From assembly GCF_047971665.1 (NCBI RefSeq), contig NZ_JBKEAA010000011.1, forward strand, positions 62,001 through 126,000: a stretch of 64,000 nt of DNA, given 5' to 3'. Under the pieces are notes generated by a model that had not been told where the DNA came from, did no database searches, and was given only the letters and a program-made list of their open reading frames with translations. This document shows, in pieces, positions 1 through 10,036 of the stretch (position 1 is its first letter; every line of letters starts with the position of its first letter). This DNA is from Castellaniella sp047971665 (GTDB lineage: Bacteria; Pseudomonadota; Gammaproteobacteria; Burkholderiales; Burkholderiaceae_B). The translations under genes and the position numbers were made by a program.

Positions 1-443
1 TGATCCCGCTGGCCACTGTCATCACCCCCAACCTGCCCGAGGCCGGCGTGCTGCTGGAGCAGCGTTCGGCCGACACCCTCAAGGACATGCGCCGCGTCGC
101 CGAGCGGCTGCGCCGGTTGCTGGCCGATGACGGCGAACGCTGGGTCTTTCTGAAAGGCGGCCACCTGCCCGGAGACGACACCATCGACCTGCTGCACGAC
201 GGCGACCGACTGATCGAGCTGCCGGGCCGACGCATCGATACCCCCAATACCCACGGCACCGGCTGCACGCTGTCGGCGGCCATGGCCGCCTTGCTGCCAC
301 GTACCCCGGGCGTCCCCGACGCCGCGCGGCACGCCAAAGCCTGGCTGGAGCGCGCCATCGCCGCCGCCGACCAGCTGCAGGTCGGCGCCGGACACGGACC
401 GGTGCATCATTTCCACGCCGTGTGGCCGGGCCTGCAGACCTGA
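1..443 (+). CDS. thiD: ThiD, hydroxymethylpyrimidine/phosphomethylpyrimidine kinase (3' part)
   Basis: Partial gene: the reading frame is open from the left edge (first whole codon at base 3) to TGA at 441-443, giving the last 146 residues. ThiD phosphorylates HMP and HMP-phosphate in the cytoplasmic thiamine pathway. The PfkB-type kinase C-terminal half is clear: TPNLPEA near the start, then VFLKGGH, and the anion-hole and catalytic-base motif NTHGTGCTLSAAMAA, all standard for ThiD. An internal Met at base 48 is not the start. The gene runs in the same direction as the pcm-like gene that follows after 127 bases, but that gene has its own promoter-like sequence. Identification is firm; the N-terminus lies outside the window. 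Confidence 0.93.
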   Translation, partial: IPLATVITPNLPEAGVLLEQRSADTLKDMRRVAERLRRLLADDGERWVFLKGGHLPGDDTIDLLHDGDRLIELPGRRIDTPNTHGTGCTLSAAMAALLPRTPGVPDAARHAKAWLERAIAAADQLQVGAGHGPVHHFHAVWPGLQT

Positions 444-508
444 CCCCGCACGCGTTCCGCCCGAGGCGCCTGCTTCGCCGCCGCCACCGTGCGGCTGGTC
501 TTGCGACG

Positions 509-537
509 CTGACCGGGGCGGACGGCTGGCCTATAAT
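509..537 (+). promoter_or_regulatory. Candidate sigma-70 promoter of the pcm-like gene
   Basis: A perfect -10 hexamer TATAAT lies at 532-537, 33 bases before the ATG at 571. The -35 region at the proper distance (about 509-514) is a poor match to TTGACA. The hexamer stands out in GC-rich DNA, but the call rests on pattern only. Confidence 0.45.
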
Positions 538-570
538 GGGTCGCAACTCAACCCGACTGCCTCACGCGAC

Positions 571-1251
571 ATGAACGTCAACGACATCACCGACGCCGAT
601 CGTGCCCGGTTCAACATGGTCGAACAACAGATCCGCCCCTGGAACGTCCAGGACGAACGGGTCCTGCAAGCCGTGTTCGACATGCCCCGCGAACGCTTCG
701 TCCCGCCGCAACTACGCGCGCTGGCCTTCGCCGACACCGAACTGCCGCTGGTGATCGATGGCGTCGACACGCGCGAGACCATGCTGTCCCCCAAGGTCGA
801 GGCCAAACTGGCCGAGGACCTGCAATTGCAGCCCACGGACTGCGTGCTGGAAATCGGCACGGGCTCCGGCTACCAGGCCGCGCTGCTGTCGCGGCTGTGC
901 CAGCAGGTCACCAGCATCGAACTCGAAAGCCGCCTGTCGGCCTTCGCCCAGGCCAATCTCGCCCGCAACCAGATCGACAACGTCACCCTGGAAACCGGCG
1001 ACGCGCATGCCGGCTGGGGCACCGCCGAATTCGATGCCATCCTGATCACCGGCGCCGTCCCCTCGGTGCCCGACGCGCTCAAATACCAGCTGGCCGTAGG
1101 CGGCCGCCTGGTGGCCATCGTCGGCCAGTACCCGATCATGACGGTATGCCGCATCACGCGCACCAGCGCCGCCAACTTCGACACGGCGTATCTGTTCGAC
1201 ACGTACGTCAAACCCTTGCGCGGCACGGCAAAATCCCGCTTCAAGTTCTGA
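571..1251 (+). CDS. pcm: Protein-L-isoaspartate O-methyltransferase family protein
   Basis: A 226-residue SAM-dependent methyltransferase of the Pcm/PIMT family, which in its canonical form repairs isoaspartyl residues in damaged proteins in the cytoplasm. The N-terminal family pattern is present (NMVEQQIRPWNVQDERVL, then MPRERFVPP). Motif I VLEIGTGSGYQAALL at about residues 90-104 binds SAM. The segment equivalent to the Pcm substrate loop (GQTISQP type in canonical enzymes) reads ETMLSPK here, so it keeps the Thr but has otherwise diverged; this may be a paralogue with another substrate. No surE or nlpD neighbour is present, unlike the enterobacterial pcm locus. The ATG at 571 was chosen because it follows a TATAAT box and gives the family N-terminus. 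Confidence 0.8.
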   Translation: MNVNDITDADRARFNMVEQQIRPWNVQDERVLQAVFDMPRERFVPPQLRALAFADTELPLVIDGVDTRETMLSPKVEAKLAEDLQLQPTDCVLEIGTGSGYQAALLSRLCQQVTSIELESRLSAFAQANLARNQIDNVTLETGDAHAGWGTAEFDAILITGAVPSVPDALKYQLAVGGRLVAIVGQYPIMTVCRITRTSAANFDTAYLFDTYVKPLRGTAKSRFKF

Positions 1252-1298
1252 CGCGCACAACGCGTCATCTCATTGCGTACGCCTCGCATGTTGTCGTG

Positions 1299-1370
1299 CG
1301 GGGCGTATTCGTCCGAGGGGACGTATTCCTCTACGGGGACGTGTTCCTCCGAGGAGCGTGCTCGTCGTCT
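1299..1370. repeat. Degenerate 18-bp tandem repeat, about 4 units
   Basis: Between the convergent pcm-like and rfaE2 genes there are successive units starting near 1299, 1317, 1335 and 1353, built on a GGGGACGTATTCCTC-like core. Units 2 and 3 match at 14 of 18 bases, units 1 and 2 at 12 of 18, and the last spacing is 17 rather than 18. A short stem (CGTCG / CGACG, 1377-1390) follows. No gene is supported here. Confidence 0.6.
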
Positions 1371-1417
1371 CAGAGGCGTCGAGTACGACGGGACGCGGCG
1401 GGCCTCAAGGCGCGCGA

Positions 1418-1906
1418 TCAGGCCCTGATCTTGCGCAACAGTGTCGTGGTCGAGCGCTGATGCTCGAACGGAATCGCCACGGCATCCCCGCCCCAGCCAC
1501 GCACCACGGGGGTTTCCGGCAACGTATCCATGTCGTAGTCACCGCCCTTGACGATCATGTCGGGCCGCAGGGCCTGGATCAGCGCCAGCGGCGTGTCCTC
1601 GGCAAACAGCACCACCCCGTCGACACAGGCCAGCGCGGCCAGCAACGCCGCCCGGTCATCCTGGCTGTTCAGGGGCCGGTCGTCGCCCTTGCCCAGGCGG
1701 CGCACGGAATCATCCGTATTCACCCCCACGATCAGCGAAGCGCCCAGCCGGGCCGCCTGATCCAGGTAGGTGACATGCCCGCGATGCAGGATGTCGAAGA
1801 CCCCGTTGGTGAAAATCAACGGGCGCGGGAAACGGCCTTCGCGCACAGCCTGCACGCAGGCCTCGCGATCGAGGATCTTGGATTCGAAACGCGCCGGCAC
1901 CGTCAT
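1418..1906 (-). CDS. rfaE2: D-glycero-beta-D-manno-heptose 1-phosphate adenylyltransferase
   Basis: A 162-residue nucleotidyltransferase matching the C-terminal (domain II) half of E. coli HldE/RfaE. It transfers AMP to heptose 1-phosphate to make ADP-heptose for the LPS inner core. Visible motifs are TNGVFDILHRGHVTYL, which contains the HxGH-type signature, VGVNTDDSVRRL, VKGGDYD, and the C-terminal phosphate-binding RSTTTLLRKI. The kinase domain is absent, so the bacterium uses the split form. The ATG at 1906-1904 overlaps the ubiB stop as TGATG, so it is probably translationally coupled; an in-frame Met 22 codons upstream (1972) would lie inside ubiB and is less likely. GmhA, acting earlier in the same pathway, is encoded at 24610. 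Confidence 0.92.
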   Translation of the reverse strand: MTVPARFESKILDREACVQAVREGRFPRPLIFTNGVFDILHRGHVTYLDQAARLGASLIVGVNTDDSVRRLGKGDDRPLNSQDDRAALLAALACVDGVVLFAEDTPLALIQALRPDMIVKGGDYDMDTLPETPVVRGWGGDAVAIPFEHQRSTTTLLRKIRA

Positions 1907-3471
1907 CAGAAACCGCCTCCTCGCGTCAACGCCCAGATGGCCACTCCCAGCCCGACCGCCAGAATCCCGCACAGCACGGCCAACAAGTGATTGGACCGGT
2001 TCTGGGCACGGCGCAGCCGTTCCAGCTCAGCCCGCATGGCCGGCCCCGCGTCGGGGTGATTCAGGCGCGCATACGCCAGCCGCGGAATCTGAGGCAGAAT
2101 CTGCGCCCACTGGCTGGCCTCTTGATCGAGACGCTGGCGCAGACCGCGCAGACCCACGCGCTGATGCATCCATTTTTCGAGGAAAGGCTTGGCCGTCTGC
2201 CACAGATCCAGATCCGGATCCAGCTCGCGGCCCATGCCCTCGACATTGAGCAGGGTTTTTTGCAGCAGGACCAGTTGCGGCTGGATTTCGACATTGAACC
2301 GCCGCGAGGTCTGGAACAGGCGCAGCAGCACCTGCCCGAGGGAGATTTCCGCCAGTGGCCGGTCGAAATAAGGTTCGCAGACCGCCCGCACGGCGCCTTC
2401 GAGTTCCTCTTCGCGCGTGGTGGGCGGCACCCAGCCGGACTCGATGTGCAACTGCGCAACCCGGCGATAGTCGCGCCGGAAAAAAGCGAGGAAATTCTGC
2501 GCCAGATAGTTCTTGTCGAACTCGGACAAGGACCCGACAATGCCGAAGTCCAGGGCGATGTAGCGTCCGAGGGTTTCCGGGTCGTCGGACACGTAGATAT
2601 TGCCCGGATGCATGTCGGCGTGGAAAAACCCGTCCGAGAATACCTGCATGAAGAAAATCTCGACCCCCTGGCGGGCCAGCAGCGGAATGTCCACACCCAA
2701 CGCGCGCAAACGGGCAACCTGACTGACCGGCACCCCGCGCATGCGTTCCATGGTGAATACCTGACTGGCGCAGAATTCCCAGACGACTTCGGGCACCCTC
2801 AGCAGATGGGCGCGGCCGGTCTCGGGACCGAAATTGCGCCGCAACTGGCTGCAATTCGCCGCCTCGCGGATCAGATCCAGCTCGTCGTGCAGGTATTTGT
2901 CGAACTCGGCCACGACCTCGCGCGGCTTGAGTCGACGACCGTCAGGCACCAGGCGCTCGACCAGGCCGGCCAGCGCCCGCAGCAGCAGCAGATCCCGCTC
3001 GATGGCTTCGCGCATCCCCGGCCGCAGCACCTTGACGGCAACTTCGCGGCCATCGTGCAGCACAGCAAAATGCACTTGGGCAATGGACGCCGAGGCCACA
3101 GGGTCCCGCTCGAACCGGGCGAACAGGCGCTCCGGCGTATCGCCCAGGGACTCCCGGATGATGTCGGCGGCCTGATCGGAGGGAAACGGCGGCACGCGGT
3201 CCTGCAACCGGGCCAGTTCGTCGGCGATATCCTGCGGCACCAGATCCCGGCGCGTGGACAGGACCTGGCCGAACTTGACGTAGATCGGTCCGAGGGTCTC
3301 CAGCGCCAGCCGCAGGCGTTCGCCGCGCGGCCGGCGCGGGCGGTGTCCCAGGCAGACGATTCTGAGCAGCGCATGCGCCCAGGTGTGCTGAATGCCGGAC
3401 AGGACCAGCTCATCGAGCCGATAGCGCAGGCCGATCCACAGAATGTAGGTCAGGCGCAGGACAGTCATCAT
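1906..3471 (-). CDS. ubiB: UbiB, ubiquinone biosynthesis ADCK-family atypical kinase/ATPase
   Basis: A 521-residue ABC1/ADCK/UbiB-family protein needed for ubiquinone synthesis at the inner membrane. The family-specific KxGQ motif is seen as VKFGQ at residues 65-69, the Ala-rich loop as ASASIAQVH at 126-134, the nucleotide-binding Lys in VAVK near 147, the catalytic-loop HADMHPGN near 290 and the metal-binding DFG in ALDFGIVGS near 317. A C-terminal hydrophobic stretch (LLAVLCGILAVGLGVAIWAL) fits the membrane anchor. The length is normal. The start at 3471 makes a 4-base ATGA overlap with the ubiJ stop (a second ATG lies at 3468), and its own stop overlaps rfaE2. It forms a ubiJ-ubiB-rfaE2 transcription unit. 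Confidence 0.95.
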   Translation of the reverse strand: MMTVLRLTYILWIGLRYRLDELVLSGIQHTWAHALLRIVCLGHRPRRPRGERLRLALETLGPIYVKFGQVLSTRRDLVPQDIADELARLQDRVPPFPSDQAADIIRESLGDTPERLFARFERDPVASASIAQVHFAVLHDGREVAVKVLRPGMREAIERDLLLLRALAGLVERLVPDGRRLKPREVVAEFDKYLHDELDLIREAANCSQLRRNFGPETGRAHLLRVPEVVWEFCASQVFTMERMRGVPVSQVARLRALGVDIPLLARQGVEIFFMQVFSDGFFHADMHPGNIYVSDDPETLGRYIALDFGIVGSLSEFDKNYLAQNFLAFFRRDYRRVAQLHIESGWVPPTTREEELEGAVRAVCEPYFDRPLAEISLGQVLLRLFQTSRRFNVEIQPQLVLLQKTLLNVEGMGRELDPDLDLWQTAKPFLEKWMHQRVGLRGLRQRLDQEASQWAQILPQIPRLAYARLNHPDAGPAMRAELERLRRAQNRSNHLLAVLCGILAVGLGVAIWALTRGGGF

Positions 3472-4097
3472 GACCCGTGCTCCAGCTTGCGCACACGGGC
3501 ATCGAGCTGGCTCAGACGAGACTCGAGGGCCTGATGGTCCGCCATCCAGGCACGCAGATCAGCCCCCGGCGTCCCCATGCCGGATTCCTCGCCCAGATAT
3601 TCCGCCAGGTTGTCCTGGGCCCGCTGCACGGCCAGTTTGAGGCTGCCGGACAATTCGCGCGCGCCCCGGGTCAGGCGCACGGCCGCCACATCGCCCACGA
3701 CGCGGGACAGGTCGTCCTCGACATCCCAGCGCAGTCCCTGCGCCAGCTCGGACACCAGATGCGCCAGGCCGGCGTCCCCCTGGATCCGGGCCAGGCTCGT
3801 GATGCCGGTCAGCCCCTCGTCGCGCCAGACGCCGGGCAGGTCGCGGCGACGCTCCGGCGGGATGGACAGGACAACATCGGGCACGATCGACCGGTCGCAG
3901 GCCTGCAAGGTGCCATCGGATGCGATCGTACCTTGCAGGGACCAGGGCTCACCCGCCGTCAGCCGCACAGATTTTCCGGCCTGGGCGGCCAGCCGTTCGC
4001 ATGCCCAGGGCTCGCGGCGCAACAGTGCGTTCAGGCCACGCAGCAGGACATCGGCAGGCGCGGGAAAGGGCAAGGGGAAAGGAAAGGAAAGAGACAT
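3468..4097 (-). CDS. ubiJ: UbiJ-like SCP2-domain ubiquinone biosynthesis accessory protein
   Basis: A protein of about 209 residues, located between ubiE and ubiB as in many proteobacteria. UbiJ binds lipid through its SCP2 domain and organises the soluble Ubi complex. N-terminal residues from about 15 (PADVLLRGLNALLRREPWAC) match the UbiJ start, the middle forms the SCP2 fold (GTIASDGTLQACD, PDVVLSIPPE), and the C-terminus ends in a predicted coiled coil (ALESRLSQLDARVRKLE). Sequence conservation in this family is low, so the call leans on position and domain shape. Three Met codons lie near the start (4124, 4103, 4097); 4097 was chosen because it gives the usual short N-terminus. Coupled to ubiB by ATGA. 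Confidence 0.82.
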   Translation of the reverse strand: MSLSFPFPLPFPAPADVLLRGLNALLRREPWACERLAAQAGKSVRLTAGEPWSLQGTIASDGTLQACDRSIVPDVVLSIPPERRRDLPGVWRDEGLTGITSLARIQGDAGLAHLVSELAQGLRWDVEDDLSRVVGDVAAVRLTRGARELSGSLKLAVQRAQDNLAEYLGEESGMGTPGADLRAWMADHQALESRLSQLDARVRKLEHGS

Positions 4098-4208
4098 GAT
4101 CATGGACAACAGGGCCGGGCACACCGGTCGGGCGCAAGTCCCAGTTTACCGGTTTTGCACGTTCCGTACGCACGTCGGGCAATAGACCCCGGCCCGGGGC
4201 AGGCCAGG

Positions 4209-4248
4209 AAAAAAAGGCCGACCACCCCAGAGCACGGGGTGGTCGGCC
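4209..4248 (-). terminator. Rho-independent terminator of the Tim44-domain gene
   Basis: A perfect 13-bp stem (4216-4228 with 4236-4248, core GGCCGACCACCCC) has a 7-base loop and is followed on the minus strand by seven T residues (plus-strand A run 4209-4215). It lies 20 bases past the stop of the leftward Tim44-domain gene, and separates ubiE plus that gene from ubiJ-ubiB-rfaE2. Confidence 0.93.
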
Positions 4249-4268
4249 AGGAGAACCGGCGCGACGGA

Positions 4269-5240
4269 TCAGCGCGCGTTGGTCTGCTGGATGCCGGCCA
4301 GCAGCCAGCCAGCGTCCTGGGCCTTGTACAGGTTCCAGACCTCCTCGAAATGGAAGGCCTCGGCGCCAGCCGACTCGCGCAACATGCCGGAATAGCGCAC
4401 ACTGGCCAGGTGGCCGCCCGCCACGGTCTCGATCCCCAGCAATTCGGCATTCAGCAGGATCACATCGGTGCGGTTGCCTTCCTCGGGGCTGGGCAGGCGC
4501 GGAGAAATCTCGGCCAGCAGATCATCGGTCAGGAACTCGCGCAGACCATCGCGATTCCCCGTGTCCCACAGGGACTGCACGTGCCGGAACTGCTGCTTGG
4601 CCTGGTCCAGGAAGGCCGGCACATCGAAGCCCTGGGGGATGAACCAGGATGGATCCTGAACCTGCACGGAAGGCGCCGCCTCGATCACCGGGGCGCGGGA
4701 TGCGTCCGGGGCCACCCCCGACGCCGGTTGACCCGGCATGTCGAAACCCGCCTCCCGGACGGATGACTGACGGTAGCTATGACCCGATGCGGTGCCGGCG
4801 GCCGCCAGCGGCCGCTGGGCGCCGCGCAGACGACGCACCAGGAACATCACGGCAAAAACCACCAGGCCAATCAACAGGGCGCTGGAGAGGAATTCGAGGA
4901 ATGCGCCGGACAGCCCCAGGCTGGACAGCAGGGCGGCAATCCCCAGACCGGCGGCGATCCCGGCGATGGGGCCCAACCAGCGGGACATGCCCGATTTGGC
5001 CGCGCCGGCGGCGGCCGTGCCCGCTGCAGCGCCGGCCGCCGGCGGCGCAGCGCGCGGTGTCGTCTGGGCGGCCGGCGGCGTGACCGCCTGACGCTGCTTG
5101 ATGACATTGGAGGACTGACGGCCGAAATTCAGACCACCGCCCATGCGACGGGCATGCGCGTCCTGAGTGACGGCCAGCAGCGTCAGGACTGCGATCAGCA
5201 TCACGGAGGCGAGGGCCCAGCGGGGCAATCGAAAGCTCAT
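4269..5240 (-). CDS. Tim44-like domain membrane protein
   Basis: A 323-residue protein with an N-terminal signal or anchor segment (WALASVMLIAVLTLLAVTQ), a Gly/Ala/Pro-rich low-complexity stretch at about residues 35-85, one or two hydrophobic segments at about 90-140, and a C-terminal Tim44/TIM44-like domain (about 190-323) ending in a beta-rich part with VWNLYKAQDAGWLLAGIQQ. Bacterial members of this family are common in betaproteobacteria; their role is not established, and by analogy the domain may bind lipid or peptide at the membrane. The ATG at 5240 follows AGGAGA, so an upstream in-frame Met (5303) was rejected. It sits between ubiE and ubiJ with its own terminator, so involvement in ubiquinone synthesis is only a positional idea. 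Confidence 0.85.
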   Translation of the reverse strand: MSFRLPRWALASVMLIAVLTLLAVTQDAHARRMGGGLNFGRQSSNVIKQRQAVTPPAAQTTPRAAPPAAGAAAGTAAAGAAKSGMSRWLGPIAGIAAGLGIAALLSSLGLSGAFLEFLSSALLIGLVVFAVMFLVRRLRGAQRPLAAAGTASGHSYRQSSVREAGFDMPGQPASGVAPDASRAPVIEAAPSVQVQDPSWFIPQGFDVPAFLDQAKQQFRHVQSLWDTGNRDGLREFLTDDLLAEISPRLPSPEEGNRTDVILLNAELLGIETVAGGHLASVRYSGMLRESAGAEAFHFEEVWNLYKAQDAGWLLAGIQQTNAR

Positions 5241-5514
5241 GGAGTCTCCTGGGGAGTAACAGGGCCGAGGCAAATTTCGGCAACCTGACAGAAAGCTGAA
5301 CAAGATTGAAAGTTACCACAGAATCCGCGACATCGCAGAACGGAAACATCTACTTGCAACCTGAAGGCGTGACTCCCGTTTGCCGCTGACGCCGTGACCT
5401 CTGCCCCTGGATGGCGAGACGTCCTCCTGCCCACGGACACGCGCGATGTCACAGCGCGGACATGCAAAGACCACCCATCAGGCGGCCTGTCAGCATCCGG
5501 AAAGGTCTCCGGCC

Positions 5515-6279
5515 CTAATCCAGGCGCACACCCTCGTGCAGCGCCACCACGCCAGCCGTCATGTTGAAATACTGCACCCGGCCCAGGCCCGCCTCGCGCA
5601 TCATGCCGGCCAGGGTCTCCTGGTCCGGATGCATGCGGATGGACTCCGCCAGGTACCGGTAGCTGGCCTCGTCACCAGCCACCAGTTGCCCCATTTTGGG
5701 CAGGACATTGAAGGAATACCAGTCGTAGGCCGGCGCCAGCGCCGGCGCCACACGGGAGAATTCCAGCACCAGCAGCTTGCCGCCGGGCTTGAGCACGCGC
5801 CGCATTTCCGCCAGCGCGCGATCCTTGTGTGTCATGTTGCGCAGGCCGAACGCCACTGACACCCGGTCGAAATACCGGTCCGGAAACGGCAGGCACTCGG
5901 CGTCACAGACCGCGGTCGGCACGACCGCGCCGCGATCGAGCAGGCGATCCCGGCCCACGCGCAGCATGGAATCATTGATGTCGGTCAGCCAGACTTCGCC
6001 GGAGGCTCCGGCGCGCTGCGCAAAGGCGCGCGCCAGATCGCCGGTGCCACCAGCGATATCCAGCACCCGCATGCCGGGCCGCACCTGCGCGCGGCTGATC
6101 GTGAAGGTCTTCCAGATGCGATGCATTCCGGCCGACATCAGGTCGTTCATCACGTCGTAGCGCGAGGCCACGGAATGGAAGACCTCGGCCACACGGCGGG
6201 CCTTGTCCGTTTCATGGACGGTCTCGAAACCAAAATGGGTCTGCGGCCCCTGGCCAGCGTCTGATGCAGGTGTGTTCAT
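5515..6279 (-). CDS. ubiE: UbiE, ubiquinone/menaquinone C-methyltransferase
   Basis: A protein of about 254 residues that C-methylates the demethoxy-ubiquinol intermediate (2-methoxy-6-polyprenyl-1,4-benzoquinol) with SAM. UbiE signatures are present: HFGFETVHETDKARRVAEVF at the N-terminus, SRYDVMNDLMSAGMHR, SAM motif I VLDIAGGTGDLA, the post-I DINDSML, and the family motif VAFGLRNMTHKDRAL. The end GVVALHEGVRLD is typical. Three ATG codons (6300, 6288, 6279) fit; 6279 is given, but none has a good Shine-Dalgarno sequence. A 274-base gap without a recognised gene separates it from the Tim44-domain gene downstream. It diverges from phoB. Confidence 0.95.
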   Translation of the reverse strand: MNTPASDAGQGPQTHFGFETVHETDKARRVAEVFHSVASRYDVMNDLMSAGMHRIWKTFTISRAQVRPGMRVLDIAGGTGDLARAFAQRAGASGEVWLTDINDSMLRVGRDRLLDRGAVVPTAVCDAECLPFPDRYFDRVSVAFGLRNMTHKDRALAEMRRVLKPGGKLLVLEFSRVAPALAPAYDWYSFNVLPKMGQLVAGDEASYRYLAESIRMHPDQETLAGMMREAGLGRVQYFNMTAGVVALHEGVRLD

Positions 6280-6400
6280 GATGCGCATATCGTACCGCAT
6301 CGGACCACCGGATCGGGCAAAGCGGCGCGCAGCGCGCCTCTTCCCTCACACCGCGCACACTGGAGAAGACCGTGACGGACCCTGCGGCCCCCTCCGCCAT

Positions 6401-6440
6401 GTGACAGTGTCACATCAATGACACAATGCGACCGTATGAT
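6401..6440 (+). promoter_or_regulatory. Candidate PhoB-box promoter of phoBR
   Basis: A cluster of TGTCA/TGACA half-sites lies at 6401-6424 (perfect palindrome GTGACAGTGTCAC at 6401-6413, overlapped by TGTCA-N6-TGACA at 6408-6423). On the minus strand GTGTCAT and GTGACAC are 11 bases apart, like Pho-box repeats. A -10 TATGAT follows at 6435-6440, ten bases beyond, where a Pho box replacing the -35 would place it. The phoB ATG is at 6531. The match to the CTGTCAT consensus is only partial. Confidence 0.4.
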
Positions 6441-6530
6441 GACATTCGATAACATTCGCCTCTGAACGCGCCCCTCGTGCCCGGAACGGCACGGATCCAC
6501 CGCATTCCGACGCTTTGCGAGACTTGCCTC

Positions 6531-7226
6531 ATGCCCGCCACCATTCTGCTGATCGAAGACGAACCCGCCATCCAGGAACTGCTGACCATCAATCTGCAGC
6601 ACGCCGGCTACAGCGTGCGCAACGCGCTGGATGCGCGCCAGGCGCTGGAACAGATCCAGCAGGTCCTGCCCGACCTGATCCTGCTGGACTGGATGCTGCC
6701 CGATCAGCCCGGCATCCGCCTGGCCCGCCAGCTGCGCGGCGACGCCCGCACCCACGACATCCCACTGATCATGCTGACCGCCCGCAGCGCCGAACAGGAC
6801 AAGGTGGACGGTCTGGAGGCCGGTGCCGACGACTACATCACCAAGCCCTTTTCCCCGCGCGAGCTGCTGGCGCGCATCAAATCCCTGCTGCGACGCCGGG
6901 CGCCACAGCTCACCCCCGACCCGGTCGAGGCAGGCGGACTTCTGCTGGATCCCGACACGCGGCGCGTCAGCGGCAACGGTCAGCCACTGACCATGGGGCC
7001 CACGGAATTCCGCCTGCTACACTTTCTCATGACGCATGCGGAGCGCGTCTACAGCCGGAGCCAATTGCTGGATCAGGTCTGGGGCGATCATGTTTTCGTC
7101 GAGGAACGCACCGTGGACGTCCACATCCGCCGCCTGCGCAAGGCCCTGTCGCCCGCAGGCCTGGAGGGCACCATCCAGACTTCGCGCGGGGCGGGCTACC
7201 GTTTCAGCACGACACACCCACAATGA
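6531..7226 (+). CDS. phoB: PhoB, phosphate regulon response regulator
   Basis: A 231-residue OmpR/PhoB-family response regulator controlling the phosphate-starvation regulon. The receiver domain has acidic residues E9-D10, phospho-acceptor D53 in LLDWMLPD and K105 in ITKPF; the C-terminal winged helix carries MGPTEFRLLHFLM and the recognition part RTVDVHIRRLRKAL, which is PhoB-specific in style. The ATG at 6531 gives the standard N-terminus; the longer in-frame start at 6477 adds residues not found in the family. phoR follows with an ATGA overlap. No phoU or pst genes are adjacent. A possible Pho box upstream suggests autoregulation. Confidence 0.94.
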   Translation: MPATILLIEDEPAIQELLTINLQHAGYSVRNALDARQALEQIQQVLPDLILLDWMLPDQPGIRLARQLRGDARTHDIPLIMLTARSAEQDKVDGLEAGADDYITKPFSPRELLARIKSLLRRRAPQLTPDPVEAGGLLLDPDTRRVSGNGQPLTMGPTEFRLLHFLMTHAERVYSRSQLLDQVWGDHVFVEERTVDVHIRRLRKALSPAGLEGTIQTSRGAGYRFSTTHPQ

Positions 7227-8524
7227 GCAAGACTCTCGTTTCCATCGCGATCTGGGCACTGGGCGGCTGGCTGCTGGGCACTTGGCTGGGTGCCGCAGCC
7301 GGCTGGGCCCTGTTCGCCCTGGGCCTGCTGATGATGATTCTCGTCAGCGGCCTGCAACTGTCTCGCATCGCCCATTGGGTGCGCGATATCGATGCGCCGC
7401 CCCCGCCCTCGGTCGGCCCGTGGGACGAGGTCCTGGCGCCCATCTACCGCAAGCTCAAACAGAACCGCCTGGACCTGCAGGATCGCACACGCAGCTTCCA
7501 GCGCGCCCTGATGGCCGCCGAGGCCCTGCCCGATGGCGCCCTGACCCTGACGCCGGACAAGTCCCTGCTCTGGTGCAACCAGACGGCGGCCCGCCACCTC
7601 GGTCTGGACCTGGAACGCGACCGGGGCCACAGTATCTTCAACATCCTGCGCGCACCTGAGTTCACCCGCTATGCGGACCAGGACGCCTGGGATCGGTCCC
7701 TGACCCTGCACCTGGGCGGCGAGGGCCACGCCCGCACCCTGTCGCTGCATCTGGCCCCTTACGGCGTCGGCCAGTTCCTGCTGGTCTCGCGCGACATCAC
7801 GCAGATCGAACGGCTGGAAAACACCCGCAAGGATTTCGTCGCCAACGTGTCACACGAAATGCGTACGCCGCTGACCGTGCTGTCGGGTTTCGTGGAAACC
7901 CTCCAGGACCTGCCCGACGACGCGCTGACCGACGAACAGCGGCGCCATTACCTGGACCTGATGGCGCAGCAGGCCCACAACATGCAGGCGCTGGTAGCCG
8001 ATCTGCTGACACTGTCCTCACTGGAATCGACGCCCAACCGGGAAGGCGGCCCTGTGCCCGTAACGGCGCTGGTGCGCACCGCCCTGACCCAGGCCCAGGC
8101 GCTCTCGGGCGGGCGGCACACATTCGACGTCAGTCTGGACGAAAACCTGCGCATCCGCGGCCAGGACACCGAACTGGCCTCGGCGGTCGGCAATCTGCTG
8201 ACCAACGCCGTGCGCTACACCCCTGCGAACGGCGCCATCACGGTACGGTGGGAATCGACCGCCGACGGCGGCGCCGCCTACCGCGTGCGGGACACCGGCA
8301 TCGGCATCGATCCTGACGACATTCCGCGCCTGACGGAACGGTTTTTTCGAGTCGACCGGGGACGTTCACGCGCCACTGGCGGCACCGGCCTGGGCCTGGC
8401 CATCGCCAAGCACGTCGCCATGCGCCACGACGCCCGGCTGGACATCCAGAGCACCCCGGGCAAAGGCAGCGTCTTCAGCATCCTGTTCCCGGCGGCGCGC
8501 GTCTGCCCTTCAACCGACGCCTGA
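7223..8524 (+). CDS. phoR: PhoR, phosphate regulon sensor histidine kinase
   Basis: A 433-residue inner-membrane histidine kinase, partner of PhoB. Two close hydrophobic segments (about residues 5-45) form the membrane anchor without a large periplasmic domain, as in E. coli PhoR. A PAS domain follows (about 95-195). The HisKA box reads NVSHEMRTPLTVL with the phospho-accepting His near 211, followed by the HATPase N box (LLTNAVRYTP), G1 (DTGIGI) and G2 (GTGLGLAIAKHV near 387). The ATG at 7223 overlaps the phoB stop by four bases. The gene ends three bases before the convergent ilvA stop. Confidence 0.95.
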   Translation: MSKTLVSIAIWALGGWLLGTWLGAAAGWALFALGLLMMILVSGLQLSRIAHWVRDIDAPPPPSVGPWDEVLAPIYRKLKQNRLDLQDRTRSFQRALMAAEALPDGALTLTPDKSLLWCNQTAARHLGLDLERDRGHSIFNILRAPEFTRYADQDAWDRSLTLHLGGEGHARTLSLHLAPYGVGQFLLVSRDITQIERLENTRKDFVANVSHEMRTPLTVLSGFVETLQDLPDDALTDEQRRHYLDLMAQQAHNMQALVADLLTLSSLESTPNREGGPVPVTALVRTALTQAQALSGGRHTFDVSLDENLRIRGQDTELASAVGNLLTNAVRYTPANGAITVRWESTADGGAAYRVRDTGIGIDPDDIPRLTERFFRVDRGRSRATGGTGLGLAIAKHVAMRHDARLDIQSTPGKGSVFSILFPAARVCPSTDA

Positions 8525-8527
8525 AGC

Positions 8528-10036
<1,509 letters not shown>

